Below are positions 11,993-20,939 of a stretch of 64,000 bases of DNA, in pieces. Origin of the DNA: Morganella psychrotolerans (lineage in GTDB: Bacteria > Pseudomonadota > Gammaproteobacteria > Enterobacterales > Enterobacteriaceae); NCBI RefSeq assembly GCF_001676055.1, contig NZ_LZEX01000023.1, forward strand, positions 248,001 through 312,000. Direction: 5' to 3'. A program made the position numbers and the translations under genes. Every line of letters starts with the position of its first letter. The first letter of the stretch is position 1. Below the pieces are notes generated by a model. That model saw only the letters and a program-made list of their open reading frames with translations. It ran no database searches and had not been told where the DNA came from.

Positions 11993-13378
11993 ATGGACGC
12001 TTCAGAAACGCTCACCCAATCCACCGGGATGAGTTCTTTTAATAAAAAAGGACTTATCATCGTGGCTCTGGATATCGTGCTGCTGGTGTTGCTGCTGAAA
12101 TATCTGCCATACAGCGATAAAGAAAACGCGGGTCTGGCTTTAATGGTCTTTGTCGCTATCTTATGGCTGACAGAAGCAATACATGTCACGCTGACGGCAC
12201 TGCTTATTCCTATTCTGGCGGTCTTTCTCGGGTTACTGGGAACAGGGAAAGCACTGCAATCCTTCGCCAGCCCGACAATTTTCCTGTTTTTCGGTGGTTT
12301 TGCGCTGGCAACCGCATTGCATATTCAGGGGTTAGACCGCCTGATCGCCAACCGCCTGCTGGTGATCGCCAAAGGGCGCTTATGGGCTGCGGTTATCTTA
12401 CTGTTCAGCGTGACCGCCGCACTTTCCATGTGGATCAGTAATACCGCAACTGCAGCAATGATGTTACCGCTGGTGCTCGGTATTCTGAGTAACCTGGATA
12501 TCCGCAATGACCGCAATACCTTTGTGTTTGTGCTGCTTGGTGTGGCTTACAGCGCCAGCATCGGGGGGCTCGGGACAATGGTCGGCAGCCCGCCGAATAT
12601 CATTGCCGCAAACCAGCTGAACATGGATTTCTTTACCTGGATGAAATACGGCATCCCGATGGTGTTGATTCTGATGCCTATCATGTTCGGTATTATGTAT
12701 CTGATGTTACGTCCTAAGCTGGGTGCGCATTTTGATATTGAAGTTGAACAGGTTAAGTGGACACCAAAGCGCTTACTGACGCTCGGTATTTTTGGTCTGA
12801 CCGTTATCTGCTGGATAACCAGTGTTCCGCTGAGTGAGTTGTTCGGCAATCTCAAAGATTTTGACACCATTATTGCCCTGAGTGCAGCGACACTGATTGG
12901 TATTACCGGTGTGGCGAGCTGGTCACAAATTCAGAACAACACTGAGTGGGGGGTTCTGTTCCTGTTCGGCGGGGGTCTGACACTGAGTATGATCCTGAAA
13001 GATTCAGGTGCCAGTGAAGTGATGGCTGACTGGATGAAAACCACATTTGGTAACAGCAGCTGGCTGGTGATTATTATCGCGGTGACAACATTTATTATTG
13101 TACTGACTGAGTTTACCAGTAATACCGCGAGTGCCGCTCTGCTGGTGCCTATCTTTGCCGGTGTGGCTGACGGGCTGGGAATGCCGGTTATGGCACTGAC
13201 AATGATTATCGGTATCGGTGCATCCTGTGCCTTTATGTTGCCGGTGGCAACGCCGCCGAATGCTATCGTCTTTGGTACCGGGTTTATCAAACAGTCAGAA
13301 ATGGTGCGCGTCGGGGCAGTACTGAATGTCGCCTGTATCATTGTTATTTCAGCATTTGCCTGGTTGTTCTGGGTGTAG
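11993..13378 (+). CDS. DASS (SLC13) family sodium/dicarboxylate or anion symporter
   Basis: 461 aa, strongly hydrophobic with about eleven membrane segments. Two inverted-repeat SNT motifs mark the family: SNTATAAMMLPL in the first half and TSNTASAALLVPI in the second, each forming part of a substrate- and sodium-binding clamp in known members such as VcINDY. A GSPPNIIAA loop and an ATPPNAIVFG loop follow the respective motifs. Likely substrates are C4-dicarboxylates or similar anions; the sequence does not fix which. The start was chosen at MDASETL after GAGGG in place of an upstream GTG. Confidence 0.85.
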   Translation: MDASETLTQSTGMSSFNKKGLIIVALDIVLLVLLLKYLPYSDKENAGLALMVFVAILWLTEAIHVTLTALLIPILAVFLGLLGTGKALQSFASPTIFLFFGGFALATALHIQGLDRLIANRLLVIAKGRLWAAVILLFSVTAALSMWISNTATAAMMLPLVLGILSNLDIRNDRNTFVFVLLGVAYSASIGGLGTMVGSPPNIIAANQLNMDFFTWMKYGIPMVLILMPIMFGIMYLMLRPKLGAHFDIEVEQVKWTPKRLLTLGIFGLTVICWITSVPLSELFGNLKDFDTIIALSAATLIGITGVASWSQIQNNTEWGVLFLFGGGLTLSMILKDSGASEVMADWMKTTFGNSSWLVIIIAVTTFIIVLTEFTSNTASAALLVPIFAGVADGLGMPVMALTMIIGIGASCAFMLPVATPPNAIVFGTGFIKQSEMVRVGAVLNVACIIVISAFAWLFWV

Positions 13379-13420
13379 CTGAAACGAAAATAGCCGTAAT
13401 CATTACAATGTTAAAAAAAA

Positions 13421-13446
13421 ACCGCCGCTGACATATCAGCGGCGGT
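13421..13446. terminator. Bidirectional terminator between the DASS gene and mltD
   Basis: A perfect 11-bp stem ACCGCCGCTGA/TCAGCGGCGGT with a 4-base loop, flanked by A-run on the left and T-rich sequence on the right, serving both convergent genes. Confidence 0.9.
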
Positions 13447-13480
13447 TTTATTTTTACCCGGCAAATCGGTTGTGTTTAAT

Positions 13481-14878
13481 TCAGCTGCGTTTTCCGGCTA
13501 AATAAACCGTTAATTCAACACCCGGATGTAAATCTTTCATTTTTACTTTACTGTTCCAGGACATCAGCTCTTTCAGGCTGACACCATGACGCTGTGCAAT
13601 ACCGTAGTAAGAATCACCCTGGCGCACTTTGTATTTTGCCAGACGCATGGCATTTTTAGTTGCCGCTTTTGAGGGTTTAACCACCGGGCTGCCTTTTACC
13701 TGCAATGTCCGGCCCGGCTTGATAGCACTGGTGGTTTTCAGTCCGTTCAGTTTTGTCAGTTCAGTGACCGTCATTTTATGACGTGAGGCGATAGCATAGA
13801 GAGAATCCCCGCTCTTCACTTTGTATTCGCTTGCTTTCACGCGACCTGCCGGCGTGCTTAACTGATTGCTTCGCTGGTTATTTTTGGCAACTGCCATGCG
13901 GATATCACTCAGAACCGCATCATCAGACAGTGCACTCATCAGCTGATCAACTTTTGTTTTCGGCAGCATCAGATAGTGCGGGCCTGCCGGTGAAGTCACA
14001 CCGCGCTTCAGGCTCGGGTTATAGTCTTTCAGCTTTGCGACCGGCATATCCAGCAGCTGTGCTGCCATATCAAGCGAGATTTGCTGCCCGATATTGACCC
14101 GTGCCAGAGCACGTTCTGAATTCGGCGCCGGTAAATTCACGCCGTTACGATCGCTGTTGCGGATAACATTGCTCAGCGCAAAGATACGTGGCACATAATC
14201 CATCGTTTCTTTCGGTAATGACAGTGACCAGTAATCGGTCGGCTTGCCGGCTGCGGCATTAGCTTCCATTGCGCGCAGAACACGGCCTTCACCGCTGTTA
14301 TAAGCGGCAAGTGTCAGTGCCCAGTCTCCGCCGAACATACCGTTGAGGCGCTCCAGCAGATCGAGCGCCGCTCTGGTTGATGCGGCGACATCCCGGCGGT
14401 CATCGACCCACTGGTTCTGACTCAGCCCGTTCGCTTTACCGGTACTCGGGATAATCTGCCATAAACCGGCAGCCTGCGCTGATGAGGTGGCATGGGGGTT
14501 AAAAGCACTCTCCACTATGGGCAGCAGAACAAGTTCCATCGGCATATTCCGTTCATCGATTTTACCGATGATCCAGTACATGTAAGGTTCTGCGCGGAGT
14601 GTCACATCGTGGAGATAGCTCTTTTTAGACAGGTAAGACCGTTCTTCAGCACGGACACGGTCATTGTCCGGGATGTTCATTGTCATTTCATCACGGATAT
14701 AGCCCCAGATATCGTCGTCCGGATTAACGGATGACGCTTTCGCCATTTCCATCTGCTGAGCAGACAGTAAAAAACCGTTACCTGAAGGTTGATAAGATTT
14801 CTGAACTGTTTTGGGTGGTGTACTCTGACACCCCGCTAACAAAATAGCAGCGGCAAGTAGGGTGGCTTTAATTTTCAT
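13481..14878 (-). CDS. mltD: Membrane-bound lytic murein transglycosylase D
   Basis: 465 aa from MKIKATLLAAAILLAGCQST, a lipoprotein signal with lipobox LAGC, which sets the start. An SLT transglycosylase domain follows, with the catalytic Glu in PIVESAFNPHATSSAQAAG and the WQIIPSTG and AAYNSGEGRV motifs. Two LysM peptidoglycan-binding domains occupy the C-terminus (YKVKSGDSLYAIASRHKMTV and YKVRQGDSYYGIAQRHGVSL). It cleaves glycan strands with formation of 1,6-anhydro-MurNAc. It is upstream-adjacent to gloB on the same strand, as in E. coli. Confidence 0.95.
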   Translation of the reverse strand: MKIKATLLAAAILLAGCQSTPPKTVQKSYQPSGNGFLLSAQQMEMAKASSVNPDDDIWGYIRDEMTMNIPDNDRVRAEERSYLSKKSYLHDVTLRAEPYMYWIIGKIDERNMPMELVLLPIVESAFNPHATSSAQAAGLWQIIPSTGKANGLSQNQWVDDRRDVAASTRAALDLLERLNGMFGGDWALTLAAYNSGEGRVLRAMEANAAAGKPTDYWSLSLPKETMDYVPRIFALSNVIRNSDRNGVNLPAPNSERALARVNIGQQISLDMAAQLLDMPVAKLKDYNPSLKRGVTSPAGPHYLMLPKTKVDQLMSALSDDAVLSDIRMAVAKNNQRSNQLSTPAGRVKASEYKVKSGDSLYAIASRHKMTVTELTKLNGLKTTSAIKPGRTLQVKGSPVVKPSKAATKNAMRLAKYKVRQGDSYYGIAQRHGVSLKELMSWNSKVKMKDLHPGVELTVYLAGKRS

Positions 14879-14960
14879 GTTGGCGGAGTCAGTACCATTA
14901 TATTTAGTCTTTAAGTTCAGCAATCATACGGGGGTTGCTCCGCCCTGACAACGTTTCCGG

Positions 14961-15716
14961 CTAAAATTTATCCTTTTTTACACGTATTGCGGCAAAAGTC
15001 TGCTCAGGCGTCATAGTATGTTTACCTGCAGATAAATTATGTTGCAGATCAAGATCATCACAGTTAAGAAAAATATTAATTTTCCTTTCTATTTCCAGTG
15101 TGACAGGCACGGTAGCGTCATTATTCTGTCGTAATTTTGCAATATGCGTCTGATATGCCTGAATTATATTATTTTCGGGCCAGATGGTGCGGGCAAAGGC
15201 GATATTGGATTGTGTATATTCATGCGCGCAACAGACCAGGGTTTCATCCGGCAAAGAGGCGAGGCGGGTAACCGAATGATACATTTGCGCAGCGGTTCCT
15301 TCAAAAATGCGCCCGCAGCCACCTGAAAACAGGGTGTCGCCGCAAAACAGATAGGGTGCGCAATAATAAGCTACGTGACCAAGCGTGTGTCCCGGAACGG
15401 CGATAACCTGAAAAACGAATTCGCCGCAGGTGATAATATCATTGTCTTTTACGCAATGATTTGCCCCTTTATCCTGTGTTTCTTCCGGGCCGTATACCGG
15501 CAGATCCGGATAGCGTGATAAAAGATCCGCTACTCCGCCGGTATGATCGGCATGGTGGTGAGTCAGCAGGATGGCGGCGGGTATTAATCCGTGTTCTTGC
15601 AGTGCCGCCACGACGGGGGCGCTCACGCCGGGATCGACAATTACGCAGGTGTGCGCATTATCGCGTAACAGCCAAATGTAGTTATCCGATAACGCGGAAA
15701 TTCTGATAAGCTCCAT
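14961..15716 (-). CDS. gloB: Hydroxyacylglutathione hydrolase (glyoxalase II)
   Basis: 251 aa metallo-beta-lactamase-fold protein. The binuclear metal motif THHHADHTGG and later ligands in GHTLGHV, LFCGDTLFSGGCGR and CCAHEYT are all visible. It hydrolyses S-lactoylglutathione to D-lactate and glutathione in methylglyoxal detoxification. It is divergent from the yafS-type methyltransferase across 42 bp, the conserved enterobacterial order. Confidence 0.96.
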   Translation of the reverse strand: MELIRISALSDNYIWLLRDNAHTCVIVDPGVSAPVVAALQEHGLIPAAILLTHHHADHTGGVADLLSRYPDLPVYGPEETQDKGANHCVKDNDIITCGEFVFQVIAVPGHTLGHVAYYCAPYLFCGDTLFSGGCGRIFEGTAAQMYHSVTRLASLPDETLVCCAHEYTQSNIAFARTIWPENNIIQAYQTHIAKLRQNNDATVPVTLEIERKINIFLNCDDLDLQHNLSAGKHTMTPEQTFAAIRVKKDKF

Positions 15717-15758
15717 ACATACCTCACCTTTAATTGAGTGTAAATCAAGGATAACGCC

Positions 15759-16490
15759 ATGTTTTCTGCGCGAGCGACAAATAAACTGACGATGCCGGGC
15801 TCATGGTGCGATATCCCCCGCGGGCGTCAGTTCCGCCAGTCACTGGAGGCACAGTTAGCGCCCTGGTGGCCGAAAATGTTTGGTTTTCATCTGATAAAAA
15901 TCGGGGCGTTGAGCTGTGAAATTGACAGCAGCGACTGCATGATCCCGCATCAGGTGAATGTTGCACCACAGGGTAACACCTTACAGGTATTCGGGGAGGC
16001 AGCGCAATTACCGTTTCTGGATAAATCCGTGGATGTCTGTGTGCTGGCGAACAACCTGGGTTACAGCAGTGATCCGCACTGGCTTCTGCGTGAGGCAGAC
16101 CGTGTTCTGATCGAGGATGGCTGGTTAATTCTCAGCGGATTCAATCCGTTAAGTTTGCTCGGGTTGCGTAAACTGATCCCGCTGTATTCCAATCAGCACC
16201 CGCAGTCCAGCCGGATGTTTTCACAATTTCGGATGCTGGACTGGTTGAGTCTGCTTAATTATGAAGTTATGCACCACCGCCTGTTCACTCCGGTTCCCTG
16301 GTGTGATCCGGACAGTTTCGGTAACCGGCATGGTCGTCTTCTGGGCTGCATCAGTGTCATTGTCGCCCGCAAGCGTACTGTTCCGCTGACCTTTACGCCA
16401 CAGAAGCGGCGGGTACTCAAACCGGGTCTTAATAATGTGGTGGGCGCAACCCGGCAGCAGACGCCGCCGGATTGTCTGAAGCGCCGCTGA
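15759..16490 (+). CDS. yafS: SAM-dependent methyltransferase, YafS-like
   Basis: 243 aa class I methyltransferase of the methyltransf_11 type: [21 protein letters not shown] matches the region after motif I, and [18 protein letters not shown] the later strand. Position between gloB and rnhA matches E. coli yafS, whose substrate is unknown. The start ATG follows AAGGAT. It ends 14 bp before the convergent rnhA. Confidence 0.85.
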   Translation: MFSARATNKLTMPGSWCDIPRGRQFRQSLEAQLAPWWPKMFGFHLIKIGALSCEIDSSDCMIPHQVNVAPQGNTLQVFGEAAQLPFLDKSVDVCVLANNLGYSSDPHWLLREADRVLIEDGWLILSGFNPLSLLGLRKLIPLYSNQHPQSSRMFSQFRMLDWLSLLNYEVMHHRLFTPVPWCDPDSFGNRHGRLLGCISVIVARKRTVPLTFTPQKRRVLKPGLNNVVGATRQQTPPDCLKRR

Positions 16491-16504
16491 TTAAAGCAGC
16501 TGCG

Positions 16505-16974
16505 CTATTCTGTTGCGGGCTGATAGCCGGTATCTGCCTGTGTCGGGGACTCTGCTGCCGCGCGGGCAAGCTCATCACAGCGCTCATTCTCCGGATGACC
16601 CGCGTGGCCTTTGACCCACTGCCAGTCAATAGAGTGAGTCGCAATCGCCTTATCGAGCGCTGCCACAAATCAACATTTACGACCGGGGATTTATCCGCTT
16701 TACGCCAGCCGCGTCGTTTCCAGTTATGGATCCATTGTGTTATTCCCTGGCGCACATACTGGCTGTCGGTGGTCAGAACAATATCACACGGGCGTGTGAG
16801 GCTTTCCAGCGCAACAATAGCCGCCAGTAACTCCATACGGTTATTGGTGGTAAGGAAAAAACCGCCGCTGAGGGGTTTTTCATGGCCTTTATAGCGCAGT
16901 AACGCGCCGTATCCGCCGGGCCCGGGGTTACCGAGGCAGGAGCCGTCGGTGAAAATTTCTACCTTGTCACTCAT
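16505..16974 (-). pseudogene. rnhA: Ribonuclease HI, interrupted by a 1-base deletion
   Basis: The first part reads [20 protein letters not shown], with the metal ligand aspartate, [12 protein letters not shown] and [10 protein letters not shown], as in RNase HI. After NVDLWQR (about base 16656) the frame is lost and runs on 192 codons into yafS antisense. In the -1 neighbour frame the expected C-terminus resumes ([20 protein letters not shown], then [10 protein letters not shown]) and stops at 16505. With one C restored the length is 471 nt, 156 aa, normal for the family. The last catalytic Asp and the His loop lie beyond the break, so the product as written should be inactive. The enzyme removes RNA from RNA-DNA hybrids. 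An assembly error is likely. Confidence 0.88.
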
Positions 16975-17035
16975 CTCTGGTAGACTCATCCTTTGATCGA
17001 TTGGCAATTATCTGAGTCTGACATAAAACAGCATT

Positions 17036-17809
17036 ATGAGCACTGATATTACACGACAAATTGTTCTCGATACCGAAACAACCGGTATGAACAAACTGGG
17101 TGCCCACTTTGAGGGGCACAATATAATTGAAATTGGTGCGGTTGAAGTGATCAACCGGCGCCTGACCGGTCGTAACTTTCATCTGTATATCAAGCCCGAC
17201 AGACTGGTTGACCCTGAAGCATTCGGCGTCCACGGGATCAGTGATGAATTCCTGATGGATAAACCGGTTTTTGCTGATATTGCTGATGAATTTATTGAAT
17301 TTATCCGCGGAGCAGAGCTGGTTATTCATAATGCGCCCTTCGATATCGGCTTTATGGACTATGAATTCCGTAAGCTGAACCGGGGGATCCCGCCGACAGC
17401 CGAATTTTGTACCATCACGGACAGCTTAACACTTGCCAGGAAACTGTTCCCCGGCAAGCGTAATAACCTTGATGCGCTGTGTGACCGCTATCTGATAGAT
17501 AACACCAAGCGCCTCTTGCACGGCGCACTGCTCGATGCCGAAATTTTGTCAGATGTCTATCTGGCAATGACCGGCGGGCAGACATCACTGGCATTTCAGA
17601 CCGAAGGTGAGAACGCAGGTCAGAAAAATGAGCAGGTTATTCAGCGTATTACCCGTCCTCAGACAGGGCTGCGGGTGGTGTACGCCACGGATGAAGAAGT
17701 TGTGGCTCATGAGGGACGCCTTGATTTGGTTGAGAAAAAAGGGGCGAACCCCTGTATCTGGCGTAAACCTGCTGACGATGAAGAAACGCCCACTGATAAG
17801 GCCGAGTGA
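17036..17809 (+). CDS. dnaQ: DNA polymerase III epsilon subunit (proofreading exonuclease)
   Basis: 257 aa. DEDDh exonuclease motifs are intact: DTETTG at residues 12-17, HNAPFDIGFMDYEF, and the catalytic His-containing HGALLDAEI. A beta-clamp binding motif QTSLAF sits at residues 182-187. The remaining C-terminal tail is the alpha-subunit binding region. It is divergent from rnhA across about 60 bp, a conserved arrangement in which the two promoters overlap. Confidence 0.97.
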   Translation: MSTDITRQIVLDTETTGMNKLGAHFEGHNIIEIGAVEVINRRLTGRNFHLYIKPDRLVDPEAFGVHGISDEFLMDKPVFADIADEFIEFIRGAELVIHNAPFDIGFMDYEFRKLNRGIPPTAEFCTITDSLTLARKLFPGKRNNLDALCDRYLIDNTKRLLHGALLDAEILSDVYLAMTGGQTSLAFQTEGENAGQKNEQVIQRITRPQTGLRVVYATDEEVVAHEGRLDLVEKKGANPCIWRKPADDEETPTDKAE

Positions 17810-17850
17810 CTCAGCGTAATTCGGGTAGTTAACAGTAAAAGGCGGAATAT

Positions 17851-18105
17851 ATGGAATGTCGCAGTGGTTGCGGGGCTTGTTGTATCGCGCCTTCAATTTC
17901 GTCACCCATTCCGGGTATGCCGGACGGAAAACCGGCTAATACCCGATGTGTGCAGTTATCAGCTCATAACGCATGCCTTATATTTGGTCTGGCATCACGT
18001 CCGCAGGTCTGTATCAGTCTCAATCCGGCGCAGGAAATGTGTTTATCGACCCGTGCGGAGGCAATAACGTATTTGCTGGATCTCGAAAAGAGCACATTAC
18101 CGTAA
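17851..18105 (+). CDS. yeiW: YkgJ/YeiW-type cysteine cluster protein
   Basis: 84 aa starting [20 protein letters not shown], with the CxxxCxxCC cluster and the [16 protein letters not shown] segment characteristic of the UPF0153 (YkgJ) family; length and sequence match E. coli YeiW. The cysteines probably bind a metal, zinc or iron-sulfur; no reaction is known. It lies 41 bp after dnaQ on the same strand. Confidence 0.8.
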   Translation: MECRSGCGACCIAPSISSPIPGMPDGKPANTRCVQLSAHNACLIFGLASRPQVCISLNPAQEMCLSTRAEAITYLLDLEKSTLP

Positions 18106-18125
18106 ATGCTGACGGCATTTTTTAT
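18104..18125 (+). terminator. Short terminator after yeiW
   Basis: AAATGC/GCATTT stem (18104-18109 with 18115-18120) with a 5-base loop, leading straight into further T. The stem begins inside the stop codon of yeiW. Confidence 0.6.
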
Positions 18126-18205
18126 AGTGTCATCTGTTGTATCTGCATAAAATCACATCCACAGTCTAAAAACTGTGCAACCGCATGGTTTTACGCAAAT
18201 TAACA

Positions 18206-18234
18206 TTGACGAATGAAACCGGGGATCGTATTAT
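18206..18234 (+). promoter_or_regulatory. Promoter of the tRNA-Asp gene
   Basis: TTGACG (18206-18211) and TATTAT (18229-18234) with a 17-bp spacer, followed by a GC-rich discriminator CCGCGACG, the pattern of stringently controlled stable-RNA promoters. It ends 28 bp before the tRNA. Confidence 0.8.
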
Positions 18235-18261
18235 CCGCGACGTTCCCGAAAGGAACAATCC

Positions 18262-18338
18262 GGAGCGGTAGTTCAGTTGGTTAGAATACCTGCCTGTCAC
18301 GCAGGGGGTCGCGGGTTCGAGTCCCGTCCGTTCCGCCA
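18262..18338 (+). tRNA. aspV: tRNA-Asp (anticodon GTC)
   Basis: 77 nt including the encoded CCA. Acceptor GGAGCGG pairs with CCGTTCC, the anticodon stem-loop is CCTGCCTGTCACGCAGG with GTC, and the T-arm has GGTTCGAGTCC. Position downstream of dnaQ matches E. coli aspV; the symbol rests on that synteny. Confidence 0.97.
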
Positions 18339-18345
18339 CATTAAG

Positions 18346-18385
18346 ACGCCATGCTATTTTTTAGCATGGCGTTTTGCTTTTTGTT
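18346..18385 (+). terminator. Terminator of tRNA-Asp
   Basis: An 11-bp stem ACGCCATGCTA/TAGCATGGCGT with five-T loop and T-rich tail, beginning 8 bp after the tRNA CCA. Confidence 0.9.
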
Positions 18386-18795
18386 TTTTACTCAATCTTT
18401 TCTGCAAGCGCTTCTGTATCTCATCCGTTTCTTCAATTGCTATGCTCTGAATGAGCGACTTCACCACCTTTGCCACCTGATTTTGTGCCGGAAACAGACT
18501 TGCCGTGGGATGATTTTTATTTTCCGGGCAGATCCCTGCTAATCAAAACAGAGTGAAGCTACAGTCGTATCCTGTCTTTGCTTTCTTCCATGACCTGCTT
18601 CTTTCAACTGTGTTATCCAATAATTCCCGGTACATTGATTAATAGGCTGATAGCTATTTAAATTGGGAATCTAACCACATTTACTTATTAATTTTCTTTA
18701 CTATTAATTCTGGTTAAGCGAATATTATCTGTAGGTATAATGACAAAAAAACATATAATACATTTATATATCATCAACATTAGTTAAGGTGATGA
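18386..18795. other. Intergenic sequence, start of the AT-rich accessory patch
   Basis: About 410 bp without a supportable gene. The second half is much richer in A and T than the housekeeping genes to its left. I looked for a repeat of the tRNA-Asp 3' end as an integration scar and saw none here. Confidence 0.45.
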
Positions 18796-19590
18796 ATGAG
18801 CCATTCAGAATTAGATTTTTCATTCAGCGACGGGTATCAAAGTGCTCTGCATAATACAGCAAATGAGCTCCGGAAACTGGCTGAGGAAATAGCCTTTGTG
18901 AATATACACAATCCGGGAGTGCGGCTGCAGTTTCTACGCGACATTGGCAATTTCATTGTCAAAAACGAGTGGGATGTAAAAAATAATTGCTTAAGTTTAT
19001 CTGCCGGGCTGGATAATATCGAGGATATGAGAACGCTTCTTGAAAAACAGCGATTCGCTATTATGACACGCGAAGCTGTACAATATGCTTATGTTGAAGC
19101 GGTCAATGATGAAAAAAATGGATTTACCACCCTTCTGTTAAAACAGGTAGGTTTTGTTGGTGGCAGTATGCAGGTTATAGCCGGTTATGGTGCCTGTTCA
19201 GCCAGTGTAGGTCTGCTATGTAACTCATTGAGTGTGGGACTGGTTGCTCAGGGCATGAATAACATGTATGAAAATGGTTACTATCTTTTGTTCCGGGAAA
19301 GCACAAGCGGATATTTAAGAGATGGCTACAGATATTCTGCACAAGCGTTAGGATACAGTAATCACGAAGCTGATATGGTTTATAACTTTGTTGACCTGAC
19401 ATTATCTGCCGGAACACTTTTTAATCCCGCATTAAAACCAGGAGCTTTTAAGTTATTTAATTACTATGATATGGATTTTATTGCATCATGGAAACTAATG
19501 AATACAAGCACATTTATTACAGAAAGTTTCTTTGATGGCATGACAATTTATTCAACATATGATTTAATCCAAAAAGAAAATAATAAATGA
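18796..19590 (+). CDS. DUF4225-like protein, possible type VI cargo or toxin
   Basis: 264 aa. A helical N-terminal half is followed by a glycine-rich hydrophobic stretch (VGFVGGSMQVIAGYGACSAS, near residues 118-137, continuing to the GMNNMYENGYYLL segment), which resembles DUF4225 proteins of enterobacteria and pseudomonads. That match is from memory of the family pattern, not a search. It has no signal peptide. Its stop overlaps the start of the next small membrane-protein gene by 4 bp (ATGA), and a type VI Hcp gene lies convergently just beyond. Codon and base use are AT-rich compared with the neighbours, consistent with horizontal transfer. Toxicity is inference from context only. Confidence 0.55.
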   Translation: MSHSELDFSFSDGYQSALHNTANELRKLAEEIAFVNIHNPGVRLQFLRDIGNFIVKNEWDVKNNCLSLSAGLDNIEDMRTLLEKQRFAIMTREAVQYAYVEAVNDEKNGFTTLLLKQVGFVGGSMQVIAGYGACSASVGLLCNSLSVGLVAQGMNNMYENGYYLLFRESTSGYLRDGYRYSAQALGYSNHEADMVYNFVDLTLSAGTLFNPALKPGAFKLFNYYDMDFIASWKLMNTSTFITESFFDGMTIYSTYDLIQKENNK

Positions 19591-19916
19591 CAGATTTTAA
19601 TACTTTATCAATAGTTCCATTTGGCTGGTTTAAACTAATATTATTTTATATAACCTCCATAATCATTTTCTTACTAATACGAAAAGCAAAGGCATTCTTC
19701 ACGCCAAAGAGACCGTTCTTCTTGGAGTTGTTATATCTGATATCAATACTGATTATAGGTAGCTCTTACCTTATAATATTTGCTCATGGTGAGAAATTTT
19801 ATATCGGAAGTTTGTTTATAGAAAAGGGTAATAAAGATTTAATCAGGTATAGTAGTTTGTTTTTTTATGTTGTTGTTATCAGTGTATTACTCTCCAAATA
19901 TAAAAAAATAAATTAA
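19587..19916 (+). CDS. Small three-helix membrane protein, candidate immunity partner
   Basis: 109 aa with three predicted membrane segments (about residues 12-32, 46-66 and 88-103) and a basic C-terminus SKYKKIN. It overlaps the preceding DUF4225-like gene by four bases, so translation is probably coupled. I recognise no family. Small polytopic proteins translationally coupled to a candidate membrane-active toxin are often immunity proteins, which is why that role is proposed; the sequence itself does not show it. Confidence 0.5.
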   Translation: MTDFNTLSIVPFGWFKLILFYITSIIIFLLIRKAKAFFTPKRPFFLELLYLISILIIGSSYLIIFAHGEKFYIGSLFIEKGNKDLIRYSSLFFYVVVISVLLSKYKKIN

Positions 19917-19921
19917 TTACC

Positions 19922-19945
19922 GGCTGGTATGAAAAAACACCAGCC
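19922..19945. terminator. Shared hairpin between the small membrane protein gene and hcp
   Basis: GGCTGGT/ACCAGCC, 7-bp stem with 10-base A-rich loop in the 36-bp gap between convergent genes. Read on the minus strand it is followed by a T-rich sequence, so it may end hcp transcription. Confidence 0.45.
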
Positions 19946-19952
19946 AGTCAGA

Positions 19953-20426
19953 TTATACCACGCTGGCTATGCTGTAACCTGAGGTTGATGCCATGATATG
20001 ATTGCAGGTGATGCTTTCATATCGAAGTGTCAGCGTTTCACTGGGTAAAGCATCATTTTGTGTCAGTGAATTGGCGTGAGTCTGTGAAAAATTAATAATA
20101 CTCGCTTTCCGTAAAAGAATAGTCATGTATTTTTCCTGAGCACCTGCATCAGATGTCCGGTAATAATCAAGCTCACAATCCATTATCTCATTATTCGTTA
20201 CCGCAGTAAGTAACAGCGGCGTGGATTTATCCACATATTTCGTTATTGAAACCGGTCCGTGAGTAAGGTTCTGCGCTCTTGATATATCAAAAGAAACCGC
20301 TATGACCAGTATCTCATTAGTGTGTGATGCCTGATATTTATTACCCAGTGATTTGTAGGAAGAGCATCCGTCAGAAATACCTCCCTGAGACTTTCCTTTT
20401 ATCGTCATGTAAATGTTGTTAGCCAC
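19953..20426 (-). CDS. hcp: Orphan Hcp-family type VI secretion tube protein
   Basis: 157 aa. The start MANNIYMTIKGKSQGGISDG, the middle HGPVSITKYVDKSTPLLLTA, the NNEIMDCELDYYRT segment and the C-terminal TLRYESITCNHIMASTSGYS follow the Hcp1 family of enterobacteria. Hcp hexamers stack into the secreted inner tube of the type VI apparatus and can carry effectors in their lumen. No other type VI structural gene lies in the window, so this is an orphan copy working with a system elsewhere. It faces the DUF4225-like and small membrane genes tail to tail. The C-terminus past the core fold is short, so it is not an evolved Hcp with a fused toxin. Confidence 0.8.
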   Translation of the reverse strand: MANNIYMTIKGKSQGGISDGCSSYKSLGNKYQASHTNEILVIAVSFDISRAQNLTHGPVSITKYVDKSTPLLLTAVTNNEIMDCELDYYRTSDAGAQEKYMTILLRKASIINFSQTHANSLTQNDALPSETLTLRYESITCNHIMASTSGYSIASVV

Positions 20427-20939
20427 AATTAGATTCCTTGCTTAGATATTGTTTGTCTTACACTTCTACACTTCAGTTAAATTTAACTGAAGATCATCAC
20501 TTTCTGAATTTCAGTGCAATAAAAAATAATCAGAACTTCGACTTTCAGCAGTGTAATTTCAGGTTTTGTGGTTTTTATTCAAAAAATCAATATGTCAGGG
20601 CTTTTCTGTTTTTATCACTCCGGAGCACCATCAATCCTGTTATTTTTCCGTTCTGTTCCTGTCGTACAAGCGCACAGAAAGCGGTATTTCTGCTTGCTAT
20701 TCGTTGGGGTAATCGGGTCTAATAGGTCACTTCCGCTGTTGCGCAATATCAGTAGCTAAAAGGATTTTGTCAGCAAAAATGCCGCGGGCGCGAAGTTTCA
20801 TGACAAATTATTCATCCGCTGTATATTTTGCCTGACAAACCTCGCCCGACGTCTTATCTTTTGCTTTTTTTTAGCGCCGACGCTTTACCCTGACCGGTGA
20901 ACGGATTGTCATCCGGGCGTGGTACTGCGAAAATAGCCT
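20427..20939. other. Intergenic region upstream of tkt
   Basis: About 510 bp between hcp and the short ERIC. Open frames here lack ribosome-binding sites and family resemblance. It must contain the hcp promoter and probably that of tkt; I could not assign either. Confidence 0.4.

Noticed and set aside
19953-20426. Evolved Hcp with a fused C-terminal toxin
   Set aside because: The protein is only 157 aa and ends soon after the core fold, so no toxin domain is attached.
20438-20722. 94-codon open frame upstream of tkt
   Set aside because: Starts beside the hcp start, shows no recognisable domain and no Shine-Dalgarno.
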